From contig OY757017.1 in the NCBI GenBank assembly GCA_963580285.1, positions 11,420,538 through 11,484,537 of the forward strand: a stretch of 64,000 nt of DNA. Direction: 5' to 3'. This DNA comes from Lucinisca nassula. Its lineage: Eukaryota > Mollusca > Bivalvia > Lucinida > Lucinidae. Shown piece by piece: positions 1-10,595 of this stretch (positions are counted from its first letter, which is position 1; the number at the start of each line of letters is the position of its first letter). The notes below the pieces were generated by a model. It saw only the letters and a program-made list of their open reading frames with translations. It had not been told where the DNA came from and did no database searches. Made by a program: the position numbers and the translations under genes.

Positions 1-730
1 TTCATAAAAAACATAAACTTTAAATCCTACAACCCAAGGATGCTACAGATACAATCTGATCTCAATCGGACCAGTGGCTTCAGCAGAGATGTTGTCTGTA
101 AATGTTGATGCCAGACATACTACGCAGACGACGGACAACTGCCTATCCTATAAGATCTGCCACAGCCTTCGGCTCTGGTGAGCTAAAAATCTTTAGTCTG
201 ATTGTATAACTGTATTTAACGATTTAGTATAATCCTGTAATTACAAGTACATGATACATGGAACATCACTTTCTTGTCAATGATGGGAGGTGTGAGGCAA
301 TTGTATCGATTCCAGATCAATGCCTTCACTTTTATTTTATAACATAGGTCTAAAGCTTCACCTAAAATATGTAACGGCTGAGCCAATTCTACTTTTGCAT
401 ATTTTCTGGTCAAGCCCCATTAACTTTAACCGGCATTTAAATGGAATCATCTGAACAACTCATATCAATTGGATAGCATAACATATTTGAGACTACACCA
501 ATTAATGACACACGTCTAATTGGCAAACTGTAATCTTAAGTCAACTCACTCAAAGCTTTCCTAATTTCGAGTAAAAAGTTCTTACAAAATTCCTTTGGTG
601 CCTCAAATATTGTACTGTACCTTCCTCATGGCAGCGATCTTTAGTCTCCAGCTTCACTATATCATGCCTAAATGTAGAAATTATACAAATTAGATCAAAA
701 AGGCATGCTGTATGAAAACAATCAAAATGT
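1..730. other. No gene seen; SINE/PLE-type 3' tail fragment inside
   Basis: I see no supported gene. At about 280-341 on the + strand there is a short fragment resembling the 3' tail of the SINE at 25556-25857 (TTGTATCGATTCC, AGATCAATG, then CACTT and T/A-rich sequence). At 163-188 a TGGTGAGCTAAAAAT motif resembles the 5' hairpin end of the Helentron-type elements at 17441 and 58035, on the - strand. The rest is unassigned AT-rich sequence with only short open frames. Confidence 0.4.
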
Positions 731-734
731 ATAC

Positions 735-1053
735 TGCCCCCCACGCATGGGGGCTTGAAGAAATAGACTGGGCTTCATGATCCTTACACGCAGAGCTGAA
801 ACAGAGGGCACATGAGTATTGGTAAACTGCTTAGAGGTTCTAAGCCTGACCAGGAAAAAGTGGTGCGAGTTGGGCCCGTCATACATATAAAATATATTGG
901 TTTCATTGGGCGACAGGGCCTGAGATGTCATTTCATCTCAATGTCTTGTAAAAGTCCCACAAAACTAGAAGCAACATCTCCAACAATGACCTTTACAATG
1001 TTGATGGGGATGTTAAACCTCAAATCAAAAAAAAAAAAAAAAAAAAAAAAAAA
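735..1053 (+). repeat. R2 SINE-like repeat, full length, with poly(A) tail
   Basis: A roughly 300-bp unit starts with a CCCCACGCATGGGGGCTTGAAG-type end (compare CCCGCCCATCGGGGCTTGAAG in other copies) and closes with a GATGTTAAACCTCAAATC motif followed by about 26 A. At least twelve other copies lie in this window on both strands. The GACGTTAAAC-like terminus resembles the conserved 3' domain of mollusc SINEs. I see no convincing tRNA A/B boxes, so its class is inferred. A 98-codon open frame across this copy is an accident of the repeat. Confidence 0.7.
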
Positions 1054-1132
1054 CAAGTGCAGTATGCCATTAGAAAAATTAAAGCAATGCATTATGCCTT
1101 GCCACTAATTTTCATCAAGCAAGTGCCATAAC

Positions 1133-1408
1133 ACTTGTTTGTTTGATCTGAGGTTAAGTATCCCCGTCAACACTGTATAGGTCATTCTCGAGAAGTTGCT
1201 TCCAATTCTGTGGGACTTTACCCAAAACTGAAATGAAATGACTTCTCAATGAAACCAATAGGGTTTATAACCTTGGATGGGTCCACTCGCCCCGCCTTGC
1301 CTGGGCAGGCTTAGACCCTCTAAGCGGTTTACAAGTACTTGTGTGTGGTCGATTTCAGCTCTGGAAGCATCATGCAGCCCATCTATTTCTTCAAGCCCCG
1401 ATGGGCTG
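1133..1408 (-). repeat. R2 SINE-like repeat, reverse copy
   Basis: It begins with the reversed tail (TTGTTTGATCTGAGG) and ends with the reversed head (TTCTTCAAGCCCCGATGGG). It matches the copy at 735-1053 in opposite orientation, so the two face each other tail to tail about 80 bp apart. Confidence 0.7.
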
Positions 1409-1659
1409 CCATAAACACTGTCAAAATGAATTCAAAGTGAAGGTGCATTAGTCTTTCCCTTAATAAAGTTGACATTAATACATGAATAAGGTGACTATTT
1501 TCAATGTTCAAAGGGGCCATTTCTCCGAAAGGAAGTAAACCAGAATTACAATTCCTATTTTCTGTAGAACCACTCAGGGTACGTAACATTTATGCGAAGT
1601 TTACGGTAAATATCTACTCTTTACAGAGTAGATAAAAGTATATCACAATTCGCTCATGT

Positions 1660-1985
1660 GAAAGGGTGCTGGTAAGCCATTTCTGACCTGAAATTGACAG
1701 TTTTGGAGGGCCTGTGACCTTGAAAAAAGGTCAAGGTCACCAAAAGCAAACCAAATCTTTGGTAGGTTACAATCACATATTGTACAAATAATGTTCTAGA
1801 AAGTCTGGCCAAATTACAGCTATTCATTCAAGACACCTGTGCAGATAAGCCAAAATTGACAGTTTTGGGGACCTTTGACCTTAGAAATAAGGTCAAGGTC
1901 ATCAAAAACTAAGGTCGGTCACAATGATATATTGTACCAAGTTTGAACAAATTTCACTGATTCATTCATGAGACAGAATCTGAAT
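1660..1985. repeat. Two tandem ~162-bp units with AAGGTCA half-sites
   Basis: Two diverged units are offset by about 162 bp (TTGACAGTTTTGG recurs at about 1694 and 1856). Each contains a TGACCTT, a short spacer and AAGGTCAAGGTCA, giving opposed nuclear-receptor-like half-sites. This resembles repeats common in mollusc genomes. No gene lies alongside, so regulatory use is speculation. Confidence 0.5.
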
Positions 1986-2270
1986 CATTTATGAATAATC
2001 TTGACAGCTGCAGAAGTATTTGTGGTAGGTGTATTAGTCATGGTGACAGCTGTATGAGTAATGGTGATAGTTGTATGTGCCAAGGTAATACAGGCGTAAC
2101 AGTGATAGCAAAATGATTTGTGGGGATAGCTGAATGAGTCATGATGACAGCTAAATGAATCATGATGATAGCTGTATGAGTCAGGAAGTCAGCTGCGGGT
2201 GACATGGTGATAGCCATTTGATACATGGTAATAACTGCATGATGTTCTATATAATGGGCAATCCTTTGCA

Positions 2271-2545
2271 AGCAACCAAGGGCTACAATACGGAACCAAG
2301 TTTTTATGGGACGGACTAGCTAGTTTCCGCATTTAGGCCTTGCCAGTGACCCTCAAATATTCTAAAATTTAAGCAGTGGAATCAATGATCGAAAAGGACT
2401 AGAAAATTTAACCCAAACTATGCCGAAGGGCAGGGAGACTTTTGACAGCCGCCACACATTCCCTAAACACCAGCTGAAGTTAAAATGTCATATATAAGGG
2501 ATAATCTTTTGGAAGCAAGTACTACAACATGGAACAGAAAATCTA
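2271..2545. repeat. Diverged R1-like spacer inside the minisatellite
   Basis: This non-21-bp spacer contains CAGTGACCCT and a GGGAGACTTTTGACAGCCGCCACAC-like stretch. Similar blocks recur at 4160-4210 and 6055-6095, and it aligns loosely with the R1 copy at 5745-6050. It looks like an old copy of the same repeat. Confidence 0.45.
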
Positions 2546-2835
2546 TCATAGTGATAGTTGTATGACCTATGTTGAAAGCTATACGAGCCATGCTTATAAC
2601 TGTGTGAGTCATGATGAAAGCTGTGTGAATCAGGATGATAGTTTATTAGCCATGGTGACAGCTTAAGGCGACATGATGATAGCTCTATGAGTCTATATTA
2701 GCTTTATGAACCATAGTGACATCTGCAAGAGTCATGAGGATATGAGCCAGAGTTGCCGATGAAGGAGTCATGGTGACAACTATAGTGTAGACATAGCGAT
2801 AGCAGCAACCTCTGAATTATGACAGCAGCTGTAAG

Positions 2836-3131
2836 TTTGTTTGATTTGAGGTTTTACGGCCCCGTCAACCCTCTAAAGGTCATTTTGGAGACGCTGCTTC
2901 CAATTTTGTGGGACTTTTACCCGACATTGAGATGAAATGACATCTCAAGCCCTGTCGCCCAATGAAACCAATATGGTTTATTAGCATGGAAGGTCCGCCT
3001 CGCACCGCGGTTCCTGGACAGGCTTAGATCCTCTAAGCGGTTTACCAGTACTAGTGTGCGGGCCGGATTCAGCTCTGCCTGGAAGCATCATGCAGCCCAT
3101 ATATTTCTTCAAGCCCCTATGGGCGGGGCTT
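2836..3131 (-). repeat. R2 SINE-like repeat with target-site duplication
   Basis: This full reverse R2 copy is inserted into the 21-bp array. It is flanked by AGCAGCTGTAAG (2824-2835) and AGCAGATGTAAG (3132-3143), a 12-bp direct repeat with one mismatch. The flanking repeat plus the A/C-rich tail (here reversed, TTTGTTTG) support retroposition. Confidence 0.75.
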
Positions 3132-3814
3132 AGCAGATGTAAGAGTCATTGTGACAATTGTATGGGTCTTGTGGCAGCTTTATACGGACAGCTGTATGAG
3201 TCATGGTGATATGAGCCAGAGTGGCCGATGAAGGAGTCATGGTGACAGCTATAGTGTAGTCATAGCGATAGCAGCAACCTATGAATTATGACAGCAGCTG
3301 TAAGAGTCATTGTGACAACTGAATAGGTCTTGTAGCAGCTTTATACGTCATAGGGACAGCTGTATGAGTCATGGTGGTATAAGCCAGACTGGCCCATGAA
3401 GGAGTCATGGTGACAGCTGTAGTATAGTAATAACGATAGCACCAACCTCTGAATTATGACAGCAGCTGAAAGAGTTATTGTGACAACTGTTTTGGTCTTC
3501 TGGCAGCTATATACGTCATAGGGACAGCTGTATGAATCAAAGTGGCAGCTGTATGAGTCATGGTGATAACTTTAGTCGTCAATGCGCTAGCAGCGTGAGT
3601 CGTGTTGATTGCTGTATTAGTCACAGTAATATCAGTATGAGTAATGGTAATAGCTTTAGGAGTCATGGTGGAAGCTGTTTAAGTCCTAGTAATAGCTAAA
3701 AGAGTCATGGTAATAAATGAATGTGTCCCTGTGGTAGTGATACGTACATTTATCAGTCGTAGTGACAGCTGTAGTCGTCATGGTGGAAGCAGTATACATG
3801 TAAGTCATGGTGAC

Positions 3815-3816
3815 AG

Positions 3817-3870
<54 letters not shown>
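3815..3870 (+). repeat. (CT)n(GT)n microsatellite
   Basis: About 24 bp of CT dinucleotides is followed by about 32 bp of GT dinucleotides at the end of a 21-bp repeat block. The open frames crossing it are low-complexity artefacts. Confidence 0.9.
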
Positions 3871-3889
3871 ATGCGTGCTGAGGAATGTT

Positions 3890-4464
3890 TTCTCCCACCA
3901 ACAACTAAGATCATATAGAAAGTTGACCTCAGTTTAAAGACTTATCCAAAAGTCTGGAGAATAAAAAGCTAAATGGTTGCCTTTGGAAACAAAGAACACA
4001 TACAAGAACGAAAATTGGAGGCTCGGTTTTATTGAGGCTCTTCATACACAGCAATATAGTTTGCAAGGCTGCATATGCCTAGCACCGGCTTAAGCGATAT
4101 TCGATATTGAAAGTAAACAAAATAGGCTCAATGATCCCAGAGGAAAAGAAAATATAATCTGCCCTATGATGAAGCACAGGGAGACTTTTTACGGCCGCCA
4201 CACGGCACTTAACAACAGCTGTAGTGAGGTAAAGGTTGCCTTTGGAAACAAAGAACACATAAAGAACGAAAATCGGAGACTCGGTTTTTATTGAGTATCT
4301 TCATACACAGCAATATAGTTTGCAAGGCGTATGATCATAAAGGAAAGGAAAATATAATCTGCACTAAGATAACATTATCTGCTCAAATCGAACCCCCAAG
4401 ATATTTTATGGTTTCTAAGTCGAGTAGTTTAACCACTACACCCGCGGAGGCTATAATGGTGGTC
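3890..4464 (-). repeat. Interspersed-repeat spacer: R5 fragment plus R1-like duplicates
   Basis: Positions 3893-3955 match the R5 repeat at 45580-45650 (CCACCAACAACTAAG, then AAAGTCTGGAGA). The stretch 3960-4330 holds two near-identical halves: GGTTGCCTTTGGAAACAAAGAACAC occurs near 3975 and 4230. The first half ends with GGGAGAC and GCCGCCACACGGCAC, like the R1 flank at 6060-6092. No gene is visible. Confidence 0.5.
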
Positions 4465-5002
4465 ACCGCTCAATGAGTCATGATGATAGCATTGTAAGTC
4501 ATGGGGCTAGCTGTATTAGTCATGTTGACAGTTGTGTGAGCAACTGTGAAGACTTATGCGAGTCATGTTGATAGCTGTATGCGTCATGATGACAGCTGTA
4601 TGTGTCATGGCAACCGCTGTGTGAGACATAATGTCATCTGAAGCAGTTATGGTGACAGCTGTAGGAGTCGTGAGAACAGCTGTGTGAGTCATGTTGATAT
4701 GGACAGCTGTATGAACAATGGTTGCAGCTGCACAAATCATAGTGACATTACATTAGATAATATGGCTGATGAAAGTGTTATGGGTCTTGGTGACAGCTGT
4801 GTTTGAAATAAAAATATCTGTATGAGTCATGTTGGTAGCTGTATGAATCATGGTGATAGTGATAGAAGTCGTGGTGATAGCTGCGTGAGTCACGGTGAAA
4901 GCTGTATGAGTCATCTTAATAGCTGTATGCGTTATGGAAATAGCTACAAGAATCAAAATTTCAAAGTGATATATGTACGAGTAATTGTGATAGCTGTATT
5001 AG

Positions 5003-5042
5003 TCTTCCCCTTGTTTATTTGAATAGAGGTTTACGGGGCTTG
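5003..5042 (-). repeat. Remnant of an R2 copy
   Basis: A 35-40 bp scrap (TTGTTTATTTGAATAGAGG, then TTTACGGGG) sits between ATTAGTCTT and CTTGCTGTATTAGTC. In the higher-order partner the same flanks surround the long R2 copy at 6922-7213, so this is the deleted counterpart. Confidence 0.6.
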
Positions 5043-5744
5043 CTGTATTAGTCATAGTGATAGCTATATTAGTCATAATGGTCACTAAATGAGTCACTGT
5101 GACAGCTGTTTGATTCATGCTGATAGCTGTATGAGGCATGAAGACAGCTTTAGGCATAGTCATTTGGTTCATTGTTACAGCTGTGTAAGCTTTATGGCCC
5201 CTGACGAAAGCAATATGAGCGATTCTCATAGCTGTATGAGCACGGAGTGATGACTGTATGAGTAACGGAGATAGCTGCATGAACTAAGATGACAGCTGTA
5301 TTCATCATGGTGACAGCTGTAGTGATCAAGATGAGAGCTGCATGAATTATGGTAACAGTTCTAAGTGTCACGGTGAAAGCTGTTGTCATGTGATAGCTGT
5401 AAAGGCCATGATGGCAGCCATATGAGCCATTTTGAAAGATCTATTGACAGCTGTAGTAGTCATACTGAAAGCAGCAGTTGCCATGATGACATATTTGTGA
5501 GTCATGGTATGTGTGATGTTAACAGTTGAATTGGTAATGGGTCATAACAATAGCTATACAAGTCAATGTGGCATCTGAATGTGTAATTGCGATATCTGTA
5601 TGTGTCTTGGTGAAAGCTTAAAAGGCGTGCTAATAGATATCGGAGTCATGGTAAAAGCTGTTTGAGTTATGGTCATAGCTGTATGTGTCGTGGTGGCGTG
5701 TTGATAGCTGTATGAGTCACCGTGATGGCTGTATAATAAAAATC

Positions 5745-6095
5745 TAAAATGAGTTCCTTTAAGAGCAATGAAAACATTCATAAGAAAGAAGATGGGTCAT
5801 ACTACGTAGTTTCGGCTAATAAAGCCTCATCAGTGACCCTGTTATGATCCGGCAACGAAAGCCAGAGGAAACGTACTGCAAGTTTGCGAATTTCAAATAG
5901 GCAGTCAATTCAAAGACTGATATAAATCAAAATGGGGTCCAAATAATTAAAAACCTGTCTAGAATACGAGTCTAAACCAATAATTTATTTCTGATTTCTC
6001 AGAATATTTACGCTGATCTCAAAGGACCAAAAGTAAAATATAAACTGCACTATGGTTGATGTACGGGGAGACGTTTTACCGCCGCCACACGGCAC
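5745..6095 (-). repeat. R1 interspersed repeat, reverse copy
   Basis: This stretch is the reverse complement of the block that splits the LINE at 26463-26778. Shared landmarks include GAACTCATTTTAGATTTTTA, ACTACGTAGTTTCGGCTAATAAAG and GCTGATCTCAAAGGACC. It extends beyond that copy with a GGGGAGACGTTTTACCGCCGCCACACG-like end, broken here only for description. Its class is unknown. Confidence 0.7.
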
Positions 6096-6921
6096 ATGAT
6101 ATGGCTCGTCGTGTCAGCTGTATAAGTTATAGTGATCGCTGAATTAGACACGACAAAAGCTATATCAGTCTTAGTGAGAGGGATGCGAGCAACGTTGACA
6201 GCTGTTTGAGTCATGGTGACAGCTATAGGTGTCATGGGTTCCATTGTTAGAGTCATGGTGACAACTAAAGTAGTCATAGTGTCAGCTGTAGAAGTCATAA
6301 AGAAAGCCGTGTGAGTCATGTTGACAGCCTTATAAGCGATGTTGATAGCTACATGAACAATGGTTACAGCTGCATAATTTATAGCTACAGGAGATACGAC
6401 TGTTGAAAAGGAATAAGTCTTTATGGCAGCTGTATATGAAATTAAGATATCCGAGTCATTTTGGGCGCCGTATGGTTCGTGTAGAAGTCGTGCTGGCAGC
6501 TGTATGCGTCATGATGGCAGCTGTATGTGTCATGGGGACCGCTGTATGAGACATGATGACATCTGAAGAAGTCATGGTGACAGCTGTAGGAGTCGTGAGG
6601 AAAGCTGTGTGAGTCATGTTGATATGGACAGCTGTATGAGCGATTGGTTTCAGCTGCATGGTTCTTTGTGACAGTTTTAGAGATATGGCTATTGAATGCG
6701 CTGTGTGTCGTGGTGACAGCTGTATGTGAATAAATATATCTGTATGAATCATGGTGGTAGCTGTATAATTCATGGTGATAGTTATAGAAGTCGTGGTAAT
6801 ATCTATGTGAGTCCTGGTGGCAGCTGTATGAGTCATCTTAATTGCTGTATGAGTGATGGTAATAGCTACAACCCTCATGGTGATAGCTGTTTGAGTGATT
6901 GAGATAGCTCTATTAGTCTTT

Positions 6922-7213
6922 TCTTTGTTTGTTTGTTTGTTTGAATAGAGGTTTAAAGTCCCTGTCAACACTATTTAGGTCATTTTCGAAATGTTGCTTT
7001 CAATTTTGTGGGACTTTTACCCGACATTGAGATGAAATGAAATCCCAAGCCCTGTCGCCCTTTGAAATCAAAATGTTTATATGCATGGACGGTCCGACTC
7101 GCACCGTTTTGCCTGAACAGGCTTAGACCTATGCTGCATACCACTTCTCATGTGCGGTCGGTTTCAGCTCTGCGTGGAAGCACTTTGCATACCGATTTAT
7201 TTCTCAAAGTCCA
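6922..7213 (-). repeat. R2 SINE-like repeat
   Basis: Reverse R2 copy with a (TTTG)n leader and the head at the far end (TTTCTCAAAGTCCAGATTGGCGG). The flanks are 21-bp repeat units with similar TATTAGTC motifs on each side, so a target duplication cannot be separated from the array. Confidence 0.65.
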
Positions 7214-8944
7214 GATTGGCGGGAGCTTGCTGTATTAGTCATTATGATAGCTATATGGGCCATGGTGGTCAATGAATGAGTGACTGTGACAGCCGTTCGA
7301 GTCATCCAGGCATGAAAACAGCTTTAGGCGTAGTCATCTGGCTCATTGTTACAGCTGTATTAGACATAGTGTTTGCTGTATGAACCCTGCCGATAGCAAT
7401 ATGAGCGATGCTTTACGCTGTATGAGCACAGACTGGTGGCTCTATGAGTCATGGAGATAGCTGTATGAGCTGTGGTGACAGCTGCATTCGCCATGGTGAT
7501 AGCTGTTGGGATCACGTTTAGAGCTGCATGAATTATGGTGACAGTTGTAAGAGTCACTGTGGAAGCTGTAAGCATTGGCGATAGCTATATAAGCCATGAT
7601 GACGATCGTATGAGCCATTTTTAAAGATGCATTAGTCATATTGATAGCTGTAGTAGTTATACTGACACTCGTAGCAGTAGTCATGATGAAAGATTAGTGA
7701 GTCATGGGGACAGCTGTATGTGTGATGTTAACAGCTGTATTAGTCATGGTTACAGCCGTATAGGTGTTTACGATAGCTAAAAAGTCAAAATAACACCTGA
7801 ATGAGTAAAGGTGGTAGCTATAGGTGTCTTGGTGAAAGCTTTAAAGGTCATGCTGAGAGATATCCGAGTCATGGAAATAGCTCTATGAGTTATTGTAATA
7901 GCTGTTTGTGTCGTGTTGATAGCTGTACGAGTTATCGTGATTGCCGTATGAGTTTTGCTATGAGTCGTCGTGGCAGCTGTATTAGTTATAGTGATTGCTG
8001 TATTAGACACGATGAAAGCTATATAAGTCTTAGTGGAAGGGATGCGAGTCATGGTGGTAACTGTATGAGTCATGGTGACAAGGTGTCATGGTTACCTTCG
8101 TAAGATTCATGCTGACACCTGGAGTAGTGATTGTAAGAGCTATAGAAGTCGTAAAGAAAGCTATTTGAGTCATTGTGACAGCCTTTAAGGTGATGTATGA
8201 CCAATGGATACAGCTGCATATTCCATGCTGATGGCTATAGAAGCTATAACTGTTGAAAACAGAATAAGTATTGGTGGCAGCTGTATGTGAAATTAAGATA
8301 CCCGAGACATTGTGTTAGTCATGGTAACAGCTGAATGGGGCATGATAATTACTTTACTTTAGAAATAGCGACAGCAGTATGAGTCATGGTGATTGTTGTA
8401 AGAACCACAGAGACAGCTGTATGATCAATGATGACAGCTCCATGGGTTATGCTTACAGCACTATGATAGTGTTGTCAGCATCGTCATGGCGATAGCTGTA
8501 TGGGTGACGATGACGACTTTATCAGTCATGCTGGCAGCAGAACGAGTCATGATGATAGTTGTATCAGTCATGGTGATAGTTGTTTGAGCCATGGTTACAA
8601 CTGTATCAGTCATGATGACAGCAGTATGAGTCATTGTGACAGCTGTTTGGGTTATTATGATAGCTGCATAAGCCGTGGAGACAGCTGTAAGTGTCAAAGT
8701 GAAAGCTCAATGACTCCTGGTGACAGCTATATGAGTCTGGCATACAGCTGTATGAGACATACTTATGGCTGTAAGAGTCACGGAGACAGAAGTATATGCA
8801 ATGGTGACAGCTGCTTTCAGCACGGTGATAGCTGTAGGAATCACGCTTAGAGATGCATGAATCATGATGACAGTTATATGAGTCATTGTGATGGCTATCG
8901 TAGTCACGGTGAAAGCTGTATGAATGAAGGTATTAGCAGTGTTT

Positions 8945-9095
8945 AGCCATATTGATATTTCTGTTATTTATAAATGAAATACTGAAAACAATATCAGTGG
9001 TATCATACACTGCAAAGCATACATGGTATACACAATATATAAGAAATAATAAAATAGTAAATCAGTGGCATGTGTATGTGCAACCAATTAGCACA
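8945..9095 (+). repeat. AT-rich spacer, first copy of a segmental duplication
   Basis: This non-21-bp spacer (GAAATACTGAAAACAATATCAG onward, in part) is repeated at 9715-9868 with about 85 percent similarity by eye. The preceding ~270 bp of minisatellite also matches (CTGCTTTCAGCACGG against CTGCTTTCATCAAGG). The duplication is therefore about 430 bp at an offset near 750 bp. Confidence 0.6.
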
Positions 9096-9867
9096 GAAAG
9101 ACTATTGGCTGTATGAGTTATGGTAACAGCTGTGTGAGTGATCTAATTGCTGTATGAGTCATCGCAATATCTACAGTAGATATGGAGATAGATGTTTGCT
9201 GTATTCATGGTGATAGCTGAATAGGTCATGACAATCGCTGAAATAGTAATGGTGACAGCGGTATGAGTCATGGTGATTGCTGTAAGAACAACAGAGACAG
9301 CTGGAAGAGTCATGGTGATAGTTGTATTAGCCATATAGACAGCTGTATGAGCCATTGTTACAACTGCATGAGTCATTGTGACAGCAATATGAGAGTCATT
9401 ATGACAGCTATATGGGTCATTGTGATAGCTGTATGAGCCTTGGAGACAGCTGTGGGTGTCACTGACCCCTGGTGACAGCTATATGAGTCATGCTTATAGC
9501 TGGATGAGACATACCGATAGCTGTATGAATCACGGAGACAGATGTATGTGCCATGGTGACAGCTGCTTTCATCAAGGGGATAGTTTTAGGAATCACGCTT
9601 AGAGATGCACGAATCATGATGACAGTTATATGAGTCATTGAGATAGCTTTGAGATTCATGGTGAAAGCTGTCGGAATGAAGGTTTTTTGCTATGTGAGTC
9701 CTGTTGATAGTTCTTTTATTTATTTATGAAATACTGATTACAATATCAGTGGAATCATACATTGCAAAGTATACATGACTTACACAATATATATGAAAAA
9801 TAACATAGTAAATCAGTTTACATGTGTATATGAAACCAATTAGAACAGAAAGTGTTAACATCACTTA

Positions 9868-9985
9868 TACACCTGTCAACATGACTCACATCATGATTCC
9901 TACAGCTGCCACCATGACTACTGCAACTGTCACCATGTCTACAACAGCTGTCAATATGACTCATACATGTTTTACTTTACGATGA
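9868..9985 (-). repeat. Inverted block of the 21-bp minisatellite
   Basis: Here the unit appears as its reverse complement (CTGCCACCATGACTACTGC, CTGTCAATATGACTCATAC). The preceding and following blocks run the other way. The intervening 9986-10134 is AT-rich and unassigned. Confidence 0.75.
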
Positions 9986-10595
9986 CTAATAAAGCTACCA
10001 CTTGGACTCATATAGCTATTATTTGAACTCTTTTTTTTTTAATATAATTGTTTGTGAAGAGTAACAGTACTATTTTTAATTAGATTGTTAGAACACAACT
10101 GTGGTAATGTTAATATTTACTGCTTTGTGCTTCCGGTCACGGTTATAGCTACATAAGTCATTGTGACAGCTCTATGTGTAATGGTGTCAGCTGTAAAAGC
10201 CATGGTGCCAGATGCATGCATCACTGACAGCTGTATGAGTCAAGATGACAGCTGTTTAATTTATGGTGGCGTATGATTCATGGTGACAGCAGTATTAGTC
10301 ATTAGCTTTATAAGTTATGCTGACAAGTGTTTAAGTAGTCGTGACAGCTGTATGATCCATGATGTATGCAACTCGTGACAGCATGATAAGTCATGGTTAC
10401 AGAAGTATGAGTCACCGTGACAGCTGTATGGGTCAAAGTGAGTCATAGCAAGAGCTAAACGAGTCAAAGTGATAGAGAGTGGCACGTGTTTGAGTCAGGA
10501 CAAAAGGTATATGAGTAATCATGACAGCTATGCGAGTCATAATGACAGCGGTATGAGTCATCATGACAAGTGTATAAGCCATGATGCGATATTAC

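Larger units (their letters stand above)
2003..10595 (+). repeat. Degenerate 21-bp minisatellite domain (TGAGTCATGGTGACAGCTGTA)
   Basis: About 8.6 kb is dominated by a 21-bp unit read on the + strand as TGAGTCA, TGGTGA, CAGCTG, TA. Main blocks are 2003-2270, 2545-2835, 3132-3820, 4465-5745, 6095-6921, 7214-8945, 9095-9690 and 10135-10590; between them lie interspersed repeats. Because 21 is a multiple of 3, most frames stay open for 60-170 codons with heptad repeats (TAVTMTH or MSHGDSC), but these are shadows of the repeat. Higher-order copies exist: 4570-4690 matches 6497-6615 and 6118-6180 matches 7973-8035, offsets near 1.9 kb. Confidence 0.85.

Noticed and set aside
812..1108. 98-codon frame with a lysine run
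   Set aside because: It reads through an R2 repeat and its poly(A) tail; the same frame is broken in the other R2 copies.
2038..9659. Many 60-170 codon open frames with TAVTMTH or MSHGDSC heptads on both strands
   Set aside because: They follow from a 21-bp tandem unit without stop codons. The frames are open on both strands, end wherever the array degenerates, and have no signal, start context or conserved ends.
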